Positions 1-8,776 of a DNA stretch of 64,000 nucleotides are shown one piece after another. The translations under genes were made by a program, and so were the position numbers. This DNA is from Chryseobacterium sp. JM1 (GTDB taxonomy: Bacteria; Bacteroidota; Bacteroidia; Flavobacteriales; Weeksellaceae). Where the stretch lies: NCBI RefSeq assembly GCF_000737715.1, contig NZ_JPRN01000003.1, forward strand, positions 496,001-560,000, read 5' to 3'. Every line of letters begins with the position of its first letter. Within the stretch, counting starts at the first letter, position 1. Under the pieces are notes generated by a model, which made no database searches, was not told where the DNA came from, and saw only the letters and a program-made list of their open reading frames with translations.

Positions 1-971
1 GAACAGCAGATGCGGTCCGCCAGTCGATGAAGCACCTGGAAAAGTATGATTATGACTATATTCTGATCCTTTCCGGTGACCAGCTCTATCAGATGGATTT
101 CAGGGAAATGCTGGATTTTCACATTGAAAACGGAGGCGATGTAACGATTGCAACCATTCCGGTGGTGGCGAAGGATGCGACCGGATTCGGGATTTTAAAA
201 TCTGATGATGACGGAAATATCACCTCTTTCTATGAAAAACCGGAATATGATATTCTGGACAGCTTAAAATCTGAAGTTTCAGAGGAAAACAAGCACAAAG
301 GAAAAGAATATCTGGCTTCAATGGGAATCTATATTTTCACGAGAACAATTCTTAAAAAGATGTTCGAAGATGGAGCCGGTGATGATTTCGGAAAAGATAT
401 CATTCCAAATTCAATCGGGAAGTATAAAACATTAAGCTATCAGTATGAAGGGTATTGGACTGATATCGGAACCATAGAATCGTTCTACGAAGCGAATCTG
501 GACCTTTGTCAGGATCTTCCGCAGTTCAATCTGTTTTCTTCTTCACCAATCTATACAAGGGCGAGGATGCTTCCGCCGTCTAAAATCAACGGATCTTACG
601 TAAGCAAGGCAGTTTTCGGAGACGGATGCATCATTATGGCCGATAAGATCGAGAATTCGGTGATCGGAAACAGAACCAGAATAGATAAAGGAAGTACTAT
701 TGTAAATTCTTACGTGATGGGTGCTGACTTCTATCAAAATACGACAGAAATTGTCCTCAATGACAGAAACGGCCGTCCGAATATGGGAATCGGGAAATAC
801 TGTTACATTGAAAAAGCGATTCTCGATAAAAACTGTTACATCGGCGACAACGTTAAGATCATCGGAGGAAAACATCTTCCGGATGGCGATTACGGAACCC
901 ATTCTGTTCAGGATGGAATTGTAGTGGTGAAGAAAGGAGCAGTTCTTCCTTCGGGAACACACATTGGATGA
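1..971 (+). CDS. glgC: Glucose-1-phosphate adenylyltransferase, 3' part
   Basis: ADP-glucose pyrophosphorylase makes ADP-glucose from glucose-1-phosphate and ATP for glycogen synthesis in the cytoplasm. The gene is cut by the window start; the frame is open from base 3 and about 322 C-terminal residues are present. Visible are the middle of the nucleotidyltransferase domain (LILSGDQLYQMDF, then FYEKPEYD and GYWTDIGTIESFYEANLDL) and a C-terminal left-handed beta-helix with hexapeptide-like repeats, ending VVVKKGAVLPSGTHIG. The ATG at 27 is an internal methionine, not the start. No other glycogen gene follows; downstream is a repeat-bearing gap. Assignment rests on the characteristic GlgC motifs. 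Confidence 0.93.
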   Translation, partial: TADAVRQSMKHLEKYDYDYILILSGDQLYQMDFREMLDFHIENGGDVTIATIPVVAKDATGFGILKSDDDGNITSFYEKPEYDILDSLKSEVSEENKHKGKEYLASMGIYIFTRTILKKMFEDGAGDDFGKDIIPNSIGKYKTLSYQYEGYWTDIGTIESFYEANLDLCQDLPQFNLFSSSPIYTRARMLPPSKINGSYVSKAVFGDGCIIMADKIENSVIGNRTRIDKGSTIVNSYVMGADFYQNTTEIVLNDRNGRPNMGIGKYCYIEKAILDKNCYIGDNVKIIGGKHLPDGDYGTHSVQDGIVVVKKGAVLPSGTHIG

Positions 972-1309
972 GAAGAAGACTTTTGAAGCTGTTTTCTTTC
1001 ATGTGATATATGTAAAAATACCTTGTCATTGCGAACCTTTAGGTGAAGCAATCTCTGATTTATGCCACAAAAAAGTATTTTAGAGATTGCTTCGTCGCAT
1101 AGCTCCTCGCAATGACATTATACAATTTTATCGGAGATAAATTCCTGCGCCTTTGCGATTGTCCAACTATGAAATTTAATGAGTAATGAAAAGGACTTTC
1201 AACCCATAAAGTTCCGGACAGTAACTTCCATCTTCCCACATCTATCTTCTAACCTTCAACCTCCATCAGGTTAATTAGTGTTAAACATAAAACTAGGGTG
1301 ATCAACATA
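972..1309. other. Intergenic gap with repeats, no gene
   Basis: The gap after glgC has no convincing gene. It holds an inverted repeat (1024-1117) and, around 1228-1266, a pyrimidine-rich word-like tract built from variants of CTTCCATCTTCC and CTTCAACCTCCATC. The reverse complement of similar words occurs near 22365-22395. The promoter of the next gene lies at its right end. Confidence 0.6.
1024..1117. repeat. Palindromic intergenic repeat (TGTCATTGCGA type)
   Basis: Two arms face each other: TGTCATTGCGA ... GAAGCAATCTCT (1024-1055) and AGAGATTGCTTC ... TCGCAATGACA (1082-1117). The two 11-12 base ends of each arm match perfectly and the arm middles differ. The GTCATTGCGAG ... GAAGCAATCTC words belong to a palindromic repeat that I know from many bacterial genomes. 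It could form a hairpin and act as the glgC transcript 3' end, but there is no T run directly after it. Confidence 0.7.
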
Positions 1310-1340
1310 TTGGTCACTTTTTTTATTTGTCTTACTTTTG
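1310..1340 (+). promoter_or_regulatory. Bacteroidetes-type promoter, probably leaderless
   Basis: TTGG at 1310-1313 serves as the -33 element and TACTTTTG at 1333-1340 as the -7 element (consensus TAnnTTTG), with about 20 bases between. Only four bases separate the -7 box from the ATG at 1345, so transcription should start at or next to the start codon. Confidence 0.6.
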
Positions 1341-1344
1341 TGCG

Positions 1345-2385
1345 ATGCGTTTTTTTAAAATTACAGCCGTGATTCTTGTTTTGCTGGTAGGAGCTTATGC
1401 TGCTTCCATGTATTATTTTGTGGATGAAAACAAGGACTTTAAGATAGAAAAAGAGATCGATTATCCCATCGATAAAGTCTTTGCCCAGTTTAATAATCTT
1501 CAGCATTTTACGCGCTGGAACAACTTTTTCACGAGTTCGCAGTCTATCGACATAGATTATTACACGCCTTACGAAGGTCAGGGTGGTGCCATCAGCTATG
1601 TAGATCCTAAAAACGATACGGACGGGGAAATGTTCATCCGTTACGAAAACCCGCAAAAAAGCCTGCGTTACCAGCTTTTTGAGGATAGAAATGAGAACCC
1701 GACGGTCGTTGATGTTCAGTTCAAAGTGGTGTCTGCAGAAAAAACGAAGATCACCTGGAACGTTCATACGCCAAAGCTTTCCGTGTTAAGGAGAGTGGAA
1801 AATTTCTGGACAGAAGACCGGTTTGCAGAAAACATCAACAAAAGTATGGTGAATCTGAAAAATGTACTGGGCAATAAAGTAGAAAAAGACAACCAGATGG
1901 CGTCCATCAAGTATGACAGTCTGATGGTAGAAAATGAAGAGGATAAGCTGATTTTGGGGATCAATGTAAGTGCATCCAACAAGAAGGAAGCGCTGTATAA
2001 AAATATCGTGATGAACTACAGTAAAATTTACAACTACATCACGATGGATCTTGGTAAAAAAGACGATGAATTCGGCTTTCCGGTACTGATTACGGATGCG
2101 GATAACTATAAAGACAAAGAGGTTTCTTACTTCCTGGGAATTCCACTTTCCAAGAAAATTGGAGTTACGGATAATAATTTCAATTTCCGTACAATCAATC
2201 CTTCTCAAAATTACGTGATCTACTACAAAGGAAATTATGAAGGCAGAATAAGGGCAGTTCAGCAGCTGATTCAGAAGGCCAAAAAAGACGAGATGCGCTT
2301 CGGAGATATCCGACAAACCTTTATTGAACGTCCGATAGAAGGACAGGAGGTGAACATGAAGCTCTCATTATCAGTGTTTAAGTAA
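1345..2385 (+). CDS. SRPBCC-family membrane protein with GyrI-like C-terminal half
   Basis: The 346-residue protein starts with one membrane segment (FFKITAVILVLLVGAYAAS). Residues of about 30-165 read as an SRPBCC/polyketide-cyclase-like ligand-binding domain (IDYPIDKVFAQFNNLQHFTRWN). The second half (YYKGNYEGRIRAVQQLIQKA, then FIERP) resembles GyrI-like/AraC effector-binding domains. An in-frame TTG at 1327 lies inside the promoter, so the ATG at 1345 is the better start. No enzyme signature is visible; binding of a small hydrophobic molecule at the inner membrane is inference from the fold. It stands alone, between glgC and sucA. Confidence 0.75.
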   Translation: MRFFKITAVILVLLVGAYAASMYYFVDENKDFKIEKEIDYPIDKVFAQFNNLQHFTRWNNFFTSSQSIDIDYYTPYEGQGGAISYVDPKNDTDGEMFIRYENPQKSLRYQLFEDRNENPTVVDVQFKVVSAEKTKITWNVHTPKLSVLRRVENFWTEDRFAENINKSMVNLKNVLGNKVEKDNQMASIKYDSLMVENEEDKLILGINVSASNKKEALYKNIVMNYSKIYNYITMDLGKKDDEFGFPVLITDADNYKDKEVSYFLGIPLSKKIGVTDNNFNFRTINPSQNYVIYYKGNYEGRIRAVQQLIQKAKKDEMRFGDIRQTFIERPIEGQEVNMKLSLSVFK

Positions 2386-2455
2386 TTTTTTTTCATTTAT
2401 TTTTTTCTTAATTTTTTTTAACGGTCTCAGGCTGTCTTAACTCGGTTTTTTTTAT

Positions 2456-2463
2456 TAAATTTG
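2456..2463 (+). promoter_or_regulatory. Promoter -7 box for sucAB
   Basis: TAAATTTG matches TAnnTTTG exactly. It is 46 bases before the sucA ATG, giving a leader of about 40 nt. No clear TTG -33 element is visible at the right spacing. Confidence 0.5.
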
Positions 2464-2509
2464 AAGATTAATTCTACAAATAAATTTTAATAATAGATAA
2501 ACTGTAATA

Positions 2510-5326
2510 ATGGACAGATTTTCATTCCTAAACGCAGCTCATTCTCAGTTAATTGAGGATTTATACCAACAGTACTTAAAATTCCCGGATTCTTTGGAGC
2601 CATCATGGAAAGCCTTTTTTCAAGGTTTCGATTTCGCTTTGGAGAACTATGGAGATGATGATAACATTCAATACATTCAGGCTCCGGCCAGCGTTGCTCC
2701 GGCAGTACAGCAGATCTCTCAGGCAGTAGCCGGTGGAGAAGTTCCTGAGCACATCAAAAAAGAGTTCAAGGTAGTAAACCTTATCGAGGCTTACAGAACG
2801 AGAGGGCACTTGTTCACAAAAACAAACCCGGTTAGAGAAAGAAGACACTATACGCCTACTTTAGACATCGAGAACTTCGGTCTTAGCAAGGAGGATTTAA
2901 ATACAAAATTCAACTGTGCTGTTGAAACAGGGATGAAAGAACCTGCAACACTACAGGACCTGATCAAGCATTTAGAAAGCATCTACTGCGATTCTATCGG
3001 GGTAGAGTATACGTATATCAACAACGTTGAAGAAAAAGATTTCATCAAGAAATGGCTTCAGGTGAACGAAAATCACCCAAGTCTTTCTGCCAACGAAAAA
3101 ACAGAGATTTTACTGAAATTAAATCAGGCGGTAGCTTTCGAAAACTACCTTCACACCAAGTTCGTAGGACAGAAGAGATTCTCTCTGGAAGGAGGGGAAA
3201 CATTAATTCCTGCATTGGACCAGTTGATCTCAAGATCTTCTCAATTAGGAGTAGACGAAGTTGTTCTTGGAATGGCTCACAGAGGTAGACTGAACGTGTT
3301 GTCAAACATTTTCGGGAAATCTTATAAGCAGATCTTCTCAGAATTTGAAGGAAAAGAATTTGAAGAGGATGTATTTTCAGGTGATGTTAAATATCACTTA
3401 GGATCATCTAAAATAGTGAAAACAGCTTCAGGAGAAGAAGTGGCTATCAACCTTACCCCGAATCCATCTCACCTTGAAACCGTAGCTGCTCTTGTAGAAG
3501 GGATCTGCCGTGCGAAGATAGATGACAAATACAAAGGAGAAGGTTCTAAGATTCTTCCTATCGTGATCCACGGTGACGGTGCTATTGCCGGCCAGGGTAT
3601 CGCGTATGAAGTGGCTCAGATGATGACACTGGAAGGATACAAAACAGGAGGAACGGTTCATATTGTGGTTAACAACCAGGTTTCGTTTACCACCAACTAT
3701 GCGGATGCTAGATCTTCAACATACTGTACAGACATTGCAAAAGTAACTGAGTCTCCGGTAATGCACGTTAATGCTGACGATGCTGAAGCGGTAGTTCATG
3801 CGATGCATTTTGCAGCAGACTTTAGAGCTAAGTTCGGTAAAGACGTTTACATCGATTTATTAGGATATAGAAAATACGGTCACAACGAAGGTGATGAGCC
3901 TAGATTCACGCAGCCTAATCTGTATAAACTGATTTCAAAACACCCGAACCCAAGAGAAATTTATAAAGATAAATTACTTAAGGACAGCATCACTTCCAAT
4001 GATGTGATCGCGAAAATGGAATCAGATTTCAAAGTGCTTTTAGATAAAGATTTTGATGCTTCCAAGGAGATCGAAAAAAATGTAATGGATCTGTTCATGG
4101 CAGATGACTGGACCAATTATCCTATCGGAAAAAGAGGGGCAGTTCAGATTCCTGTAGATACAAAATATGACTTAGAGAAGCTTAAAGAACTGGCGATTAA
4201 AATGTCATCTCTTCCTGCAGACAAAAAGTTCATCAATAAAATTACAAGACTGTTTGATAACCGTGTTAAAGCTATTGAAGGAAATTCACTAGACTGGGCT
4301 CTTGGAGAATGGTTGGCATATGCTACGCTTCTTGTGGAAGGTCACAATGTAAGAATTTCCGGAGAAGATGTGGAAAGAGGAACATTCTCTCACAGACACG
4401 CAGTAGTGAAGACAGAAGATACGGAAGAAGAATATATCCCGTTGAGACATGTATCAGAAAGCAGATTTGATGTATTCAACTCTCACCTTTCAGAATATGG
4501 AGTTTTAGGTTTCGACTACGGATATGCGATGGTTTCTCCTAATACTTTGACGATCTGGGAAGCTCAGTTCGGAGACTTTGTAAACGGTGCTCAGATCATC
4601 GTAGACCAGTATCTGGCTGCTGCAGAAGAGAAATGGAAAATCCAGGACGGATTGGTGATGTTATTACCTCACGGTTCAGAAGGTCAGGGAGCAGAACACT
4701 CTTCAGCAAGACTAGAAAGATTCTTAACGCTTTGTGCGAACGAAAATATGGTGGTAGCCAACGTTACTTCACCAGCCAACTATTTCCACTTATTAAGAAG
4801 ACAGCTTAAATGGACATTCAGAAAGCCGCTGATCGTAATGAGCCCTAAATCTCTGTTGAGACATCCTAAAGTGGTTTCTCCACTGGAAGATTTCGCAAAT
4901 GGTTCATTCCAGCCAATATTGGACGATCCTACAGCAGATCCTAAAAAAGTAGAAAAATTAGTATTGTGTTCAGGTAAACTGTACTTCGAATTATTAGCGA
5001 AGAAAGAAGAACTTAACTGTGAAAATATTGCACTGGTAAGATTCGAGCAGTTATATCCGCTTCAGACAGATGCTATAGAGGCTATCTTCAGCAAATATGA
5101 CAGCAGAACACAGCTGATCTGGGCTCAGGAAGAACCTGAAAACATGGGTGCATGGTCTTATATCCTGAGAAACTTCAGAGATACAGGTATCCAGGTGGTA
5201 GCTCCAGTACCAAGCGGTGCTCCGGCTCCGGGAAGTCACAAAATGTTTGAAAAGAGTCAGAATGCAGTGATCAACAGAGTTTTCGACAGAGATGATGCTC
5301 CTGTAAAAAGACCAGTTACCGTGTAA
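2510..5326 (+). CDS. sucA: 2-oxoglutarate dehydrogenase E1 component
   Basis: The thiamine-diphosphate-dependent E1 of the TCA-cycle 2-oxoglutarate dehydrogenase complex decarboxylates 2-oxoglutarate and passes the succinyl group to the lipoyl arm of E2. At 938 residues it has the usual length. The E1-typical N-terminal segment (LIEDLYQQYLKFPDSLEPSW) is followed by AHRGRLNVLSNI near residue 254, the ThDP/Mg motif HGDGAIAGQG starting at H354, NNQVSFTTN, and a transketolase-like pyrimidine domain with LLPHGSEGQGAEHSSARLER. sucB follows after 47 bases and surely belongs to the same operon. The E3 lipoamide dehydrogenase is not in the window. Confidence 0.97.
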   Translation: MDRFSFLNAAHSQLIEDLYQQYLKFPDSLEPSWKAFFQGFDFALENYGDDDNIQYIQAPASVAPAVQQISQAVAGGEVPEHIKKEFKVVNLIEAYRTRGHLFTKTNPVRERRHYTPTLDIENFGLSKEDLNTKFNCAVETGMKEPATLQDLIKHLESIYCDSIGVEYTYINNVEEKDFIKKWLQVNENHPSLSANEKTEILLKLNQAVAFENYLHTKFVGQKRFSLEGGETLIPALDQLISRSSQLGVDEVVLGMAHRGRLNVLSNIFGKSYKQIFSEFEGKEFEEDVFSGDVKYHLGSSKIVKTASGEEVAINLTPNPSHLETVAALVEGICRAKIDDKYKGEGSKILPIVIHGDGAIAGQGIAYEVAQMMTLEGYKTGGTVHIVVNNQVSFTTNYADARSSTYCTDIAKVTESPVMHVNADDAEAVVHAMHFAADFRAKFGKDVYIDLLGYRKYGHNEGDEPRFTQPNLYKLISKHPNPREIYKDKLLKDSITSNDVIAKMESDFKVLLDKDFDASKEIEKNVMDLFMADDWTNYPIGKRGAVQIPVDTKYDLEKLKELAIKMSSLPADKKFINKITRLFDNRVKAIEGNSLDWALGEWLAYATLLVEGHNVRISGEDVERGTFSHRHAVVKTEDTEEEYIPLRHVSESRFDVFNSHLSEYGVLGFDYGYAMVSPNTLTIWEAQFGDFVNGAQIIVDQYLAAAEEKWKIQDGLVMLLPHGSEGQGAEHSSARLERFLTLCANENMVVANVTSPANYFHLLRRQLKWTFRKPLIVMSPKSLLRHPKVVSPLEDFANGSFQPILDDPTADPKKVEKLVLCSGKLYFELLAKKEELNCENIALVRFEQLYPLQTDAIEAIFSKYDSRTQLIWAQEEPENMGAWSYILRNFRDTGIQVVAPVPSGAPAPGSHKMFEKSQNAVINRVFDRDDAPVKRPVTV

Positions 5327-5373
5327 TTGTAATTAAGAATAATACCCAATTAAAAAAATAAAAAATACTCAAT

Positions 5374-6630
5374 ATGTCAGTTTTAGAAATGAAAGTTCCT
5401 TCACCGGGAGAATCCATTACAGAAGTTGAAATTGCAACTTGGCTTGTGAAAGATGGTGATTATGTAGAAAAAGATCAGCCCATCGCAGAAGTAGACTCAG
5501 ATAAAGCAACTCTTGAATTACCTGCAGAACAAAGCGGTGTGATCACGTTAAAAGCAGAAGAGGGTGATGTAGTACAGGTTGGCCAGGTAGTTTGTTTAAT
5601 TGATGTGGATGCTCCAAAACCTGCAGGCGGAAGCGCACCTGCTGCTGAAGCTCCAAAACAGGAAGAGGCTCCGAAAGCTGCTGAACCTGCTAAACAGGAA
5701 GCTCCAAAACCTGCGGCTCCGGTAGCGGCTCCACAAACGTATGCAACGGGAGCTCCATCTCCTGCAGCTAAAAAAATCCTTGACGAAAAAGGGATTGAGG
5801 CTGGACAGGTTTCAGGAAGCGGAAGAGACGGAAGAATCACTAAAACAGACGCAGAATTGGCTGCAGTTCCTGCTTTAGGTGGAACACCTTCTACGGCAAC
5901 TGGTGCACGTACAACGACAACAACTAAACTTTCAGTTCTAAGAAGAAAAATCGCTTCAAGATTAGTTTCTGTAAAGAACGAAACAGCGATGTTGACTACT
6001 TTCAACGAAGTTGATATGTCTGAAATTTTCAGATTAAGAAAATTATACAAAGAAGAATTTGCTCAGAAGCACGGAGTAGGATTAGGCTTTATGTCTTTCT
6101 TTACAAAAGCAGTGACAAGAGCATTACAAATGTACCCGGATGTGAATGCATCTATCGACGGAGACTTCAAAATTAACTATGATTTCTGCGATATTTCAAT
6201 TGCAGTATCAGGTCCTAAAGGATTAATGGTTCCGGTATTGAGAAATGCTGAAAACATGTCTTTCAGTGGAGTTGAAGCCAACATCAAAGATCTTGCAACT
6301 AAAGTAAGAGACGGTAAAATTACGGTTGATGAAATGACTGGCGGTACTTTCACGATTACAAATGGTGGTACTTTTGGATCTATGATGTCTACACCAATTA
6401 TCAACCCTCCACAGTCTGCTATCCTTGGAATGCACAACATTATCCAGAGACCGGTAGCAGTAGATGGACAGGTTGTGATCAGACCAATGATGTATGTTGC
6501 CATGTCTTACGACCACAGAATTATCGACGGAAAAGAGTCTGTAGGATTCCTTGTAGCGGTAAAAGAAGGTATCGACAATCCTGTTGAAATTTTAATGGGA
6601 GGCGACGAAAGAAAAGGCCTTGGACTATAA
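5374..6630 (+). CDS. sucB: 2-oxoglutarate dehydrogenase E2 (dihydrolipoyl succinyltransferase)
   Basis: E2 core of the 2-oxoglutarate dehydrogenase complex; it transfers succinyl from the lipoyl arm to CoA. In order: lipoyl domain (residues 1-77, lipoylated K44 in [10 protein letters not shown]), an Ala/Pro/Glu-rich flexible linker (about 85-120), the peripheral-subunit-binding domain ([14 protein letters not shown] ... [10 protein letters not shown]), a second linker, and the acyltransferase domain with catalytic H381 and D385 in [10 protein letters not shown]. Length is 418 residues. Placement directly behind sucA, rather than behind pyruvate dehydrogenase E1, sets the substrate. A terminator hairpin follows 30 bases downstream. 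Confidence 0.96.
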   Translation: MSVLEMKVPSPGESITEVEIATWLVKDGDYVEKDQPIAEVDSDKATLELPAEQSGVITLKAEEGDVVQVGQVVCLIDVDAPKPAGGSAPAAEAPKQEEAPKAAEPAKQEAPKPAAPVAAPQTYATGAPSPAAKKILDEKGIEAGQVSGSGRDGRITKTDAELAAVPALGGTPSTATGARTTTTTKLSVLRRKIASRLVSVKNETAMLTTFNEVDMSEIFRLRKLYKEEFAQKHGVGLGFMSFFTKAVTRALQMYPDVNASIDGDFKINYDFCDISIAVSGPKGLMVPVLRNAENMSFSGVEANIKDLATKVRDGKITVDEMTGGTFTITNGGTFGSMMSTPIINPPQSAILGMHNIIQRPVAVDGQVVIRPMMYVAMSYDHRIIDGKESVGFLVAVKEGIDNPVEILMGGDERKGLGL

Positions 6631-6660
6631 AATTTAATAAAATTTTAAGATAACTTACAA

Positions 6661-6688
6661 TCTCGCCTTAAAAAAGGCGAGATTTTTG
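6661..6688 (+). terminator. Rho-independent terminator of sucAB
   Basis: TCTCGCCTT and AAGGCGAGA form a perfect 9-bp stem around an AAA loop, followed by TTTTT. It ends the sucAB transcript, only 24 bases before apaG. Confidence 0.85.
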
Positions 6689-6711
6689 TATCTGTTATAA
6701 AAACTAAGGTG

Positions 6712-7098
6712 ATGTTCTCAAAAATGACTTCCAATATCAAAGTTTCAGTAATACCTGAATATGATAGTAAAAACAGTTATCCTTCCGAAAACCGTTATGT
6801 CTTTAAGTACAATATTACAATAGAAAATGACGGAAGCTTTCCCATTAAAGTACTTAAAAGAAAATGGCTCATCTTTGATGTAGGTTTTGGATACACAGAG
6901 ATTATTGGCGATGGTGTAATCGGATTGACACCGGAAATTCCCACAGGCGAAAATTTCGCTTATTTCTCCAATGTAATGCTTCGGTCCGGCGTAGGCAATA
7001 TGAGCGGAAAATACCTCGTTAAAAATATGGATACGCAGGAAACCTTTGAGATAGAGATCCCAAAGTTCAACCTGTTGTCTGAAGTGTTAAGCAATTAA
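6712..7098 (+). CDS. apaG: ApaG-family protein (Co2+/Mg2+ efflux-associated)
   Basis: ApaG proteins are small immunoglobulin-like beta-sandwich proteins, linked in enterobacteria to cobalt resistance and magnesium efflux; the biochemical role is not settled. The sequence shows the family pattern: VSVIPEYDSKNSYPSENRYVFKYNITIENDG, then LKRKWLIFDVGFG, IGLTPEIPTGENFAYFS and GNMSGKYLV. The length is 128 residues from ATG 6712; GTG 6709 directly before it and ATG 6724 are alternatives. It sits just behind the sucAB terminator and appears to be a separate unit, in a position with no functional link to its neighbours. Confidence 0.88.
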   Translation: MFSKMTSNIKVSVIPEYDSKNSYPSENRYVFKYNITIENDGSFPIKVLKRKWLIFDVGFGYTEIIGDGVIGLTPEIPTGENFAYFSNVMLRSGVGNMSGKYLVKNMDTQETFEIEIPKFNLLSEVLSN

Positions 7099-7320
7099 GC
7101 CGAGTTATGAGTTTCAGGGTAAATTTTGGTTGACTGGTTGCTGGTTGATTGTATTAAGCTAATAAATTATTGTTTGATGTCTTGTGACTGAGATCTAAAA
7201 TCTTGTTTCTTGACTCTTATTTTCCAGTCTACATTCACCATTCACTTGCAAAGCAAAATTCACCATTGACATTCTTCATCCCAGTTGAAAGTCTGAAATC
7301 TGATATCAAAAAAATTAGGA
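7099..7320. repeat. Gap with word-like intergenic repeats
   Basis: Between the convergent apaG and T9SS genes lie low-complexity words: GGTTGACTGGTTGCTGGTTGATTG (7128-7151, in pieces), and ATTCACCATTCACTTGCAAA (7230-7249) followed by GCAAAATTCACCATTGAC. The last unit recurs near 42660-42810 and 53575-53615, which makes it a dispersed family. No hairpin terminator is evident and no gene is seen. Confidence 0.55.
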
Positions 7321-8037
7321 TTATTCCCTGATAAATTGATGTCTGCTTATTCCTTTCTGAGATTTGATTTCTAAGAAATAACCTCCTCTTGAAAGGCCGG
7401 AAACATCTATTCTGGAATCTGCAGAATTCTGCTGAACGAGTCTTCCTTCAGCGTTATAAATTTTTGTCCATTCAATACGCTCAACGCCTTTAATTTCAAG
7501 GAAACTGTCCTTAACGGGATTAGGGTAAATCTTTATTGACGCAGCTTTGGATGCCTCCAGTTCTTTGGTGGTTAAGAAACCACTTTCATAAAAAGCTTGA
7601 ACTCCATAATTATTATCTACTACCATATTTTTTGTATTTCCTGAATAGGTAATCTGATAATTAAATAGTCCCGAATTGTATTCAAAATAGTTGCTATAAT
7701 GATTGAAAAAGGTAATGTTTTCTGGATTTGTACATGTTTGGTTACCAACCCCAGATGCCCAGAGGCCAAAAGCACTTGCTGTAATTTCGATTTGGTACAC
7801 TACTGCCCAAATGCTGGTTCCACAGATATAACTGTTCATACTATATGCCGGCGATGATACGGATGGTAGAGTGAAAGTCAATGTAGGAGTCACCATTTCA
7901 GTATTCTGGGGAACATTGTAAGTTACATTATTTTTGATAATTTTTTTCAAATACCATGTAGTATCAGTGAGTTCCGTGTTTTGTGCGTGGAACAGGGTGC
8001 CAACAATAATGGCAGCAGGAAGTAAAAGTTTTTTCAT
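7321..8037 (-). CDS. Secreted T9SS type A cargo protein, function unknown
   Basis: A 238-residue protein with an N-terminal signal peptide (MKKLLLPAAIIVGTLFHAQ) and a C-terminal type IX sorting domain: IKIYPNPVKDSFLEIKG, then VSGLSRGGYFLEIKS and a basic end. The cargo part begins LTDTTWYLKKIIKNN and contains few cysteines; it looks like the short META/lipocalin-like secreted proteins common in this genus, but I cannot assign a function. It should cross the inner membrane by Sec and be released or anchored outside the cell by T9SS. It starts five bases after the exonuclease gene and is probably cotranscribed with it. Confidence 0.82.
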   Translation of the reverse strand: MKKLLLPAAIIVGTLFHAQNTELTDTTWYLKKIIKNNVTYNVPQNTEMVTPTLTFTLPSVSSPAYSMNSYICGTSIWAVVYQIEITASAFGLWASGVGNQTCTNPENITFFNHYSNYFEYNSGLFNYQITYSGNTKNMVVDNNYGVQAFYESGFLTTKELEASKAASIKIYPNPVKDSFLEIKGVERIEWTKIYNAEGRLVQQNSADSRIDVSGLSRGGYFLEIKSQKGISRHQFIRE

Positions 8038-8042
8038 GGGTG

Positions 8043-8600
8043 TTATAGTTTTTTGATGTATTTATTTAAAAAAGATTCATGGATTTCGTCGTTCTCGGTG
8101 ATAATTAATTTTTCAAAAGCAAGAAGTGAAATTTTTGCACAGGCTTCGGCATCATCTCCGGCGCGGTGGTGATTCAGATTGATCTGGTGATGTTCTGCCA
8201 GATGTTTCAATCCGTATTTTGGAAGATAATTCCATGATTTTTTGGCCAGCTGAATACTGCAAAGATAATTCAGCTTTGGAGTAAACATGCCGTAATGTGC
8301 GAAACATCCTCTTAAAACACCTGCATCAAAGCTTGCATTGTGAGCAATCATCAGCGATCCGTACATCATTTCTTCAGCTTCGTACCATATCTCATCAAAA
8401 GTAGGAGCATCCTTTACATCTTCAGGGGTAATTCCATGAACAGCAATATTAAATCTGCTGAAATAAGGAAAACTTGGCGGTTTGATCAGCCATGTTTTCG
8501 TTTCCACAATTTTGGAATCCTGAACAACACAAATACCCATTTCACACGCTGAATTTTTTTCGTGTGTTGCCGTTTCAAAATCTATTGCGCAGAAATCCAT
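8043..8600 (-). CDS. DnaQ-like 3'-5' exonuclease
   Basis: A 185-residue DEDDh exonuclease of the DNA polymerase III epsilon/PolC proofreading superfamily. The metal-binding motifs are visible: D7 and E9 in CAIDFETA, HNASFDAGVL near residue 90, and HHRAGDDAEA near 147 supplying the DEDDh histidine and last aspartate. It lacks any polymerase-clamp or UvrC-type extension, so it is a stand-alone nuclease; whether it serves replication, repair or RNA processing cannot be read from sequence. Neighbours give no clue. Confidence 0.88.
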   Translation of the reverse strand: MDFCAIDFETATHEKNSACEMGICVVQDSKIVETKTWLIKPPSFPYFSRFNIAVHGITPEDVKDAPTFDEIWYEAEEMMYGSLMIAHNASFDAGVLRGCFAHYGMFTPKLNYLCSIQLAKKSWNYLPKYGLKHLAEHHQINLNHHRAGDDAEACAKISLLAFEKLIITENDEIHESFLNKYIKKL

Positions 8601-8776
8601 TTTTTTGAGTGATGAGTTAAGAGTTATGTGTTGTTGGTTGGTTTTGGTTGGTTGGTTTTATTTAATGCTTAAAGTTTAGAGTTTTTGAAGTTAAGAATTT
8701 TTCACATAAAATACTATAGTCCTTTAACCGTCAGATATTTGTACTTTATTTCCCTAATCCCTAATCCCTAATCCCT
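8601..8776. repeat. Word-like repeats including (CCCTAAT)3
   Basis: The gap upstream of the exonuclease contains TTGGTTGGTTTTGGTTGGTT-type words (8630-8655) and three tandem copies of CCCTAAT with a partial fourth (8752-8776), running into the 3' end of the glycosyltransferase gene. The units look like neutral tandem expansions; no terminator is clear. Confidence 0.6.

Noticed and set aside
1249..2316. Two long minus-strand frames opposite the SRPBCC gene
   Set aside because: Both are shadows of a strongly supported plus-strand gene with matching promoter and membrane segment.
5475..6050. 191-codon open frame on the minus strand inside sucB
   Set aside because: It is the antisense of the Ala/Pro-rich linker and lipoyl domain, whose codon pattern leaves few stops in the opposite frame. 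There is no signal or promoter.
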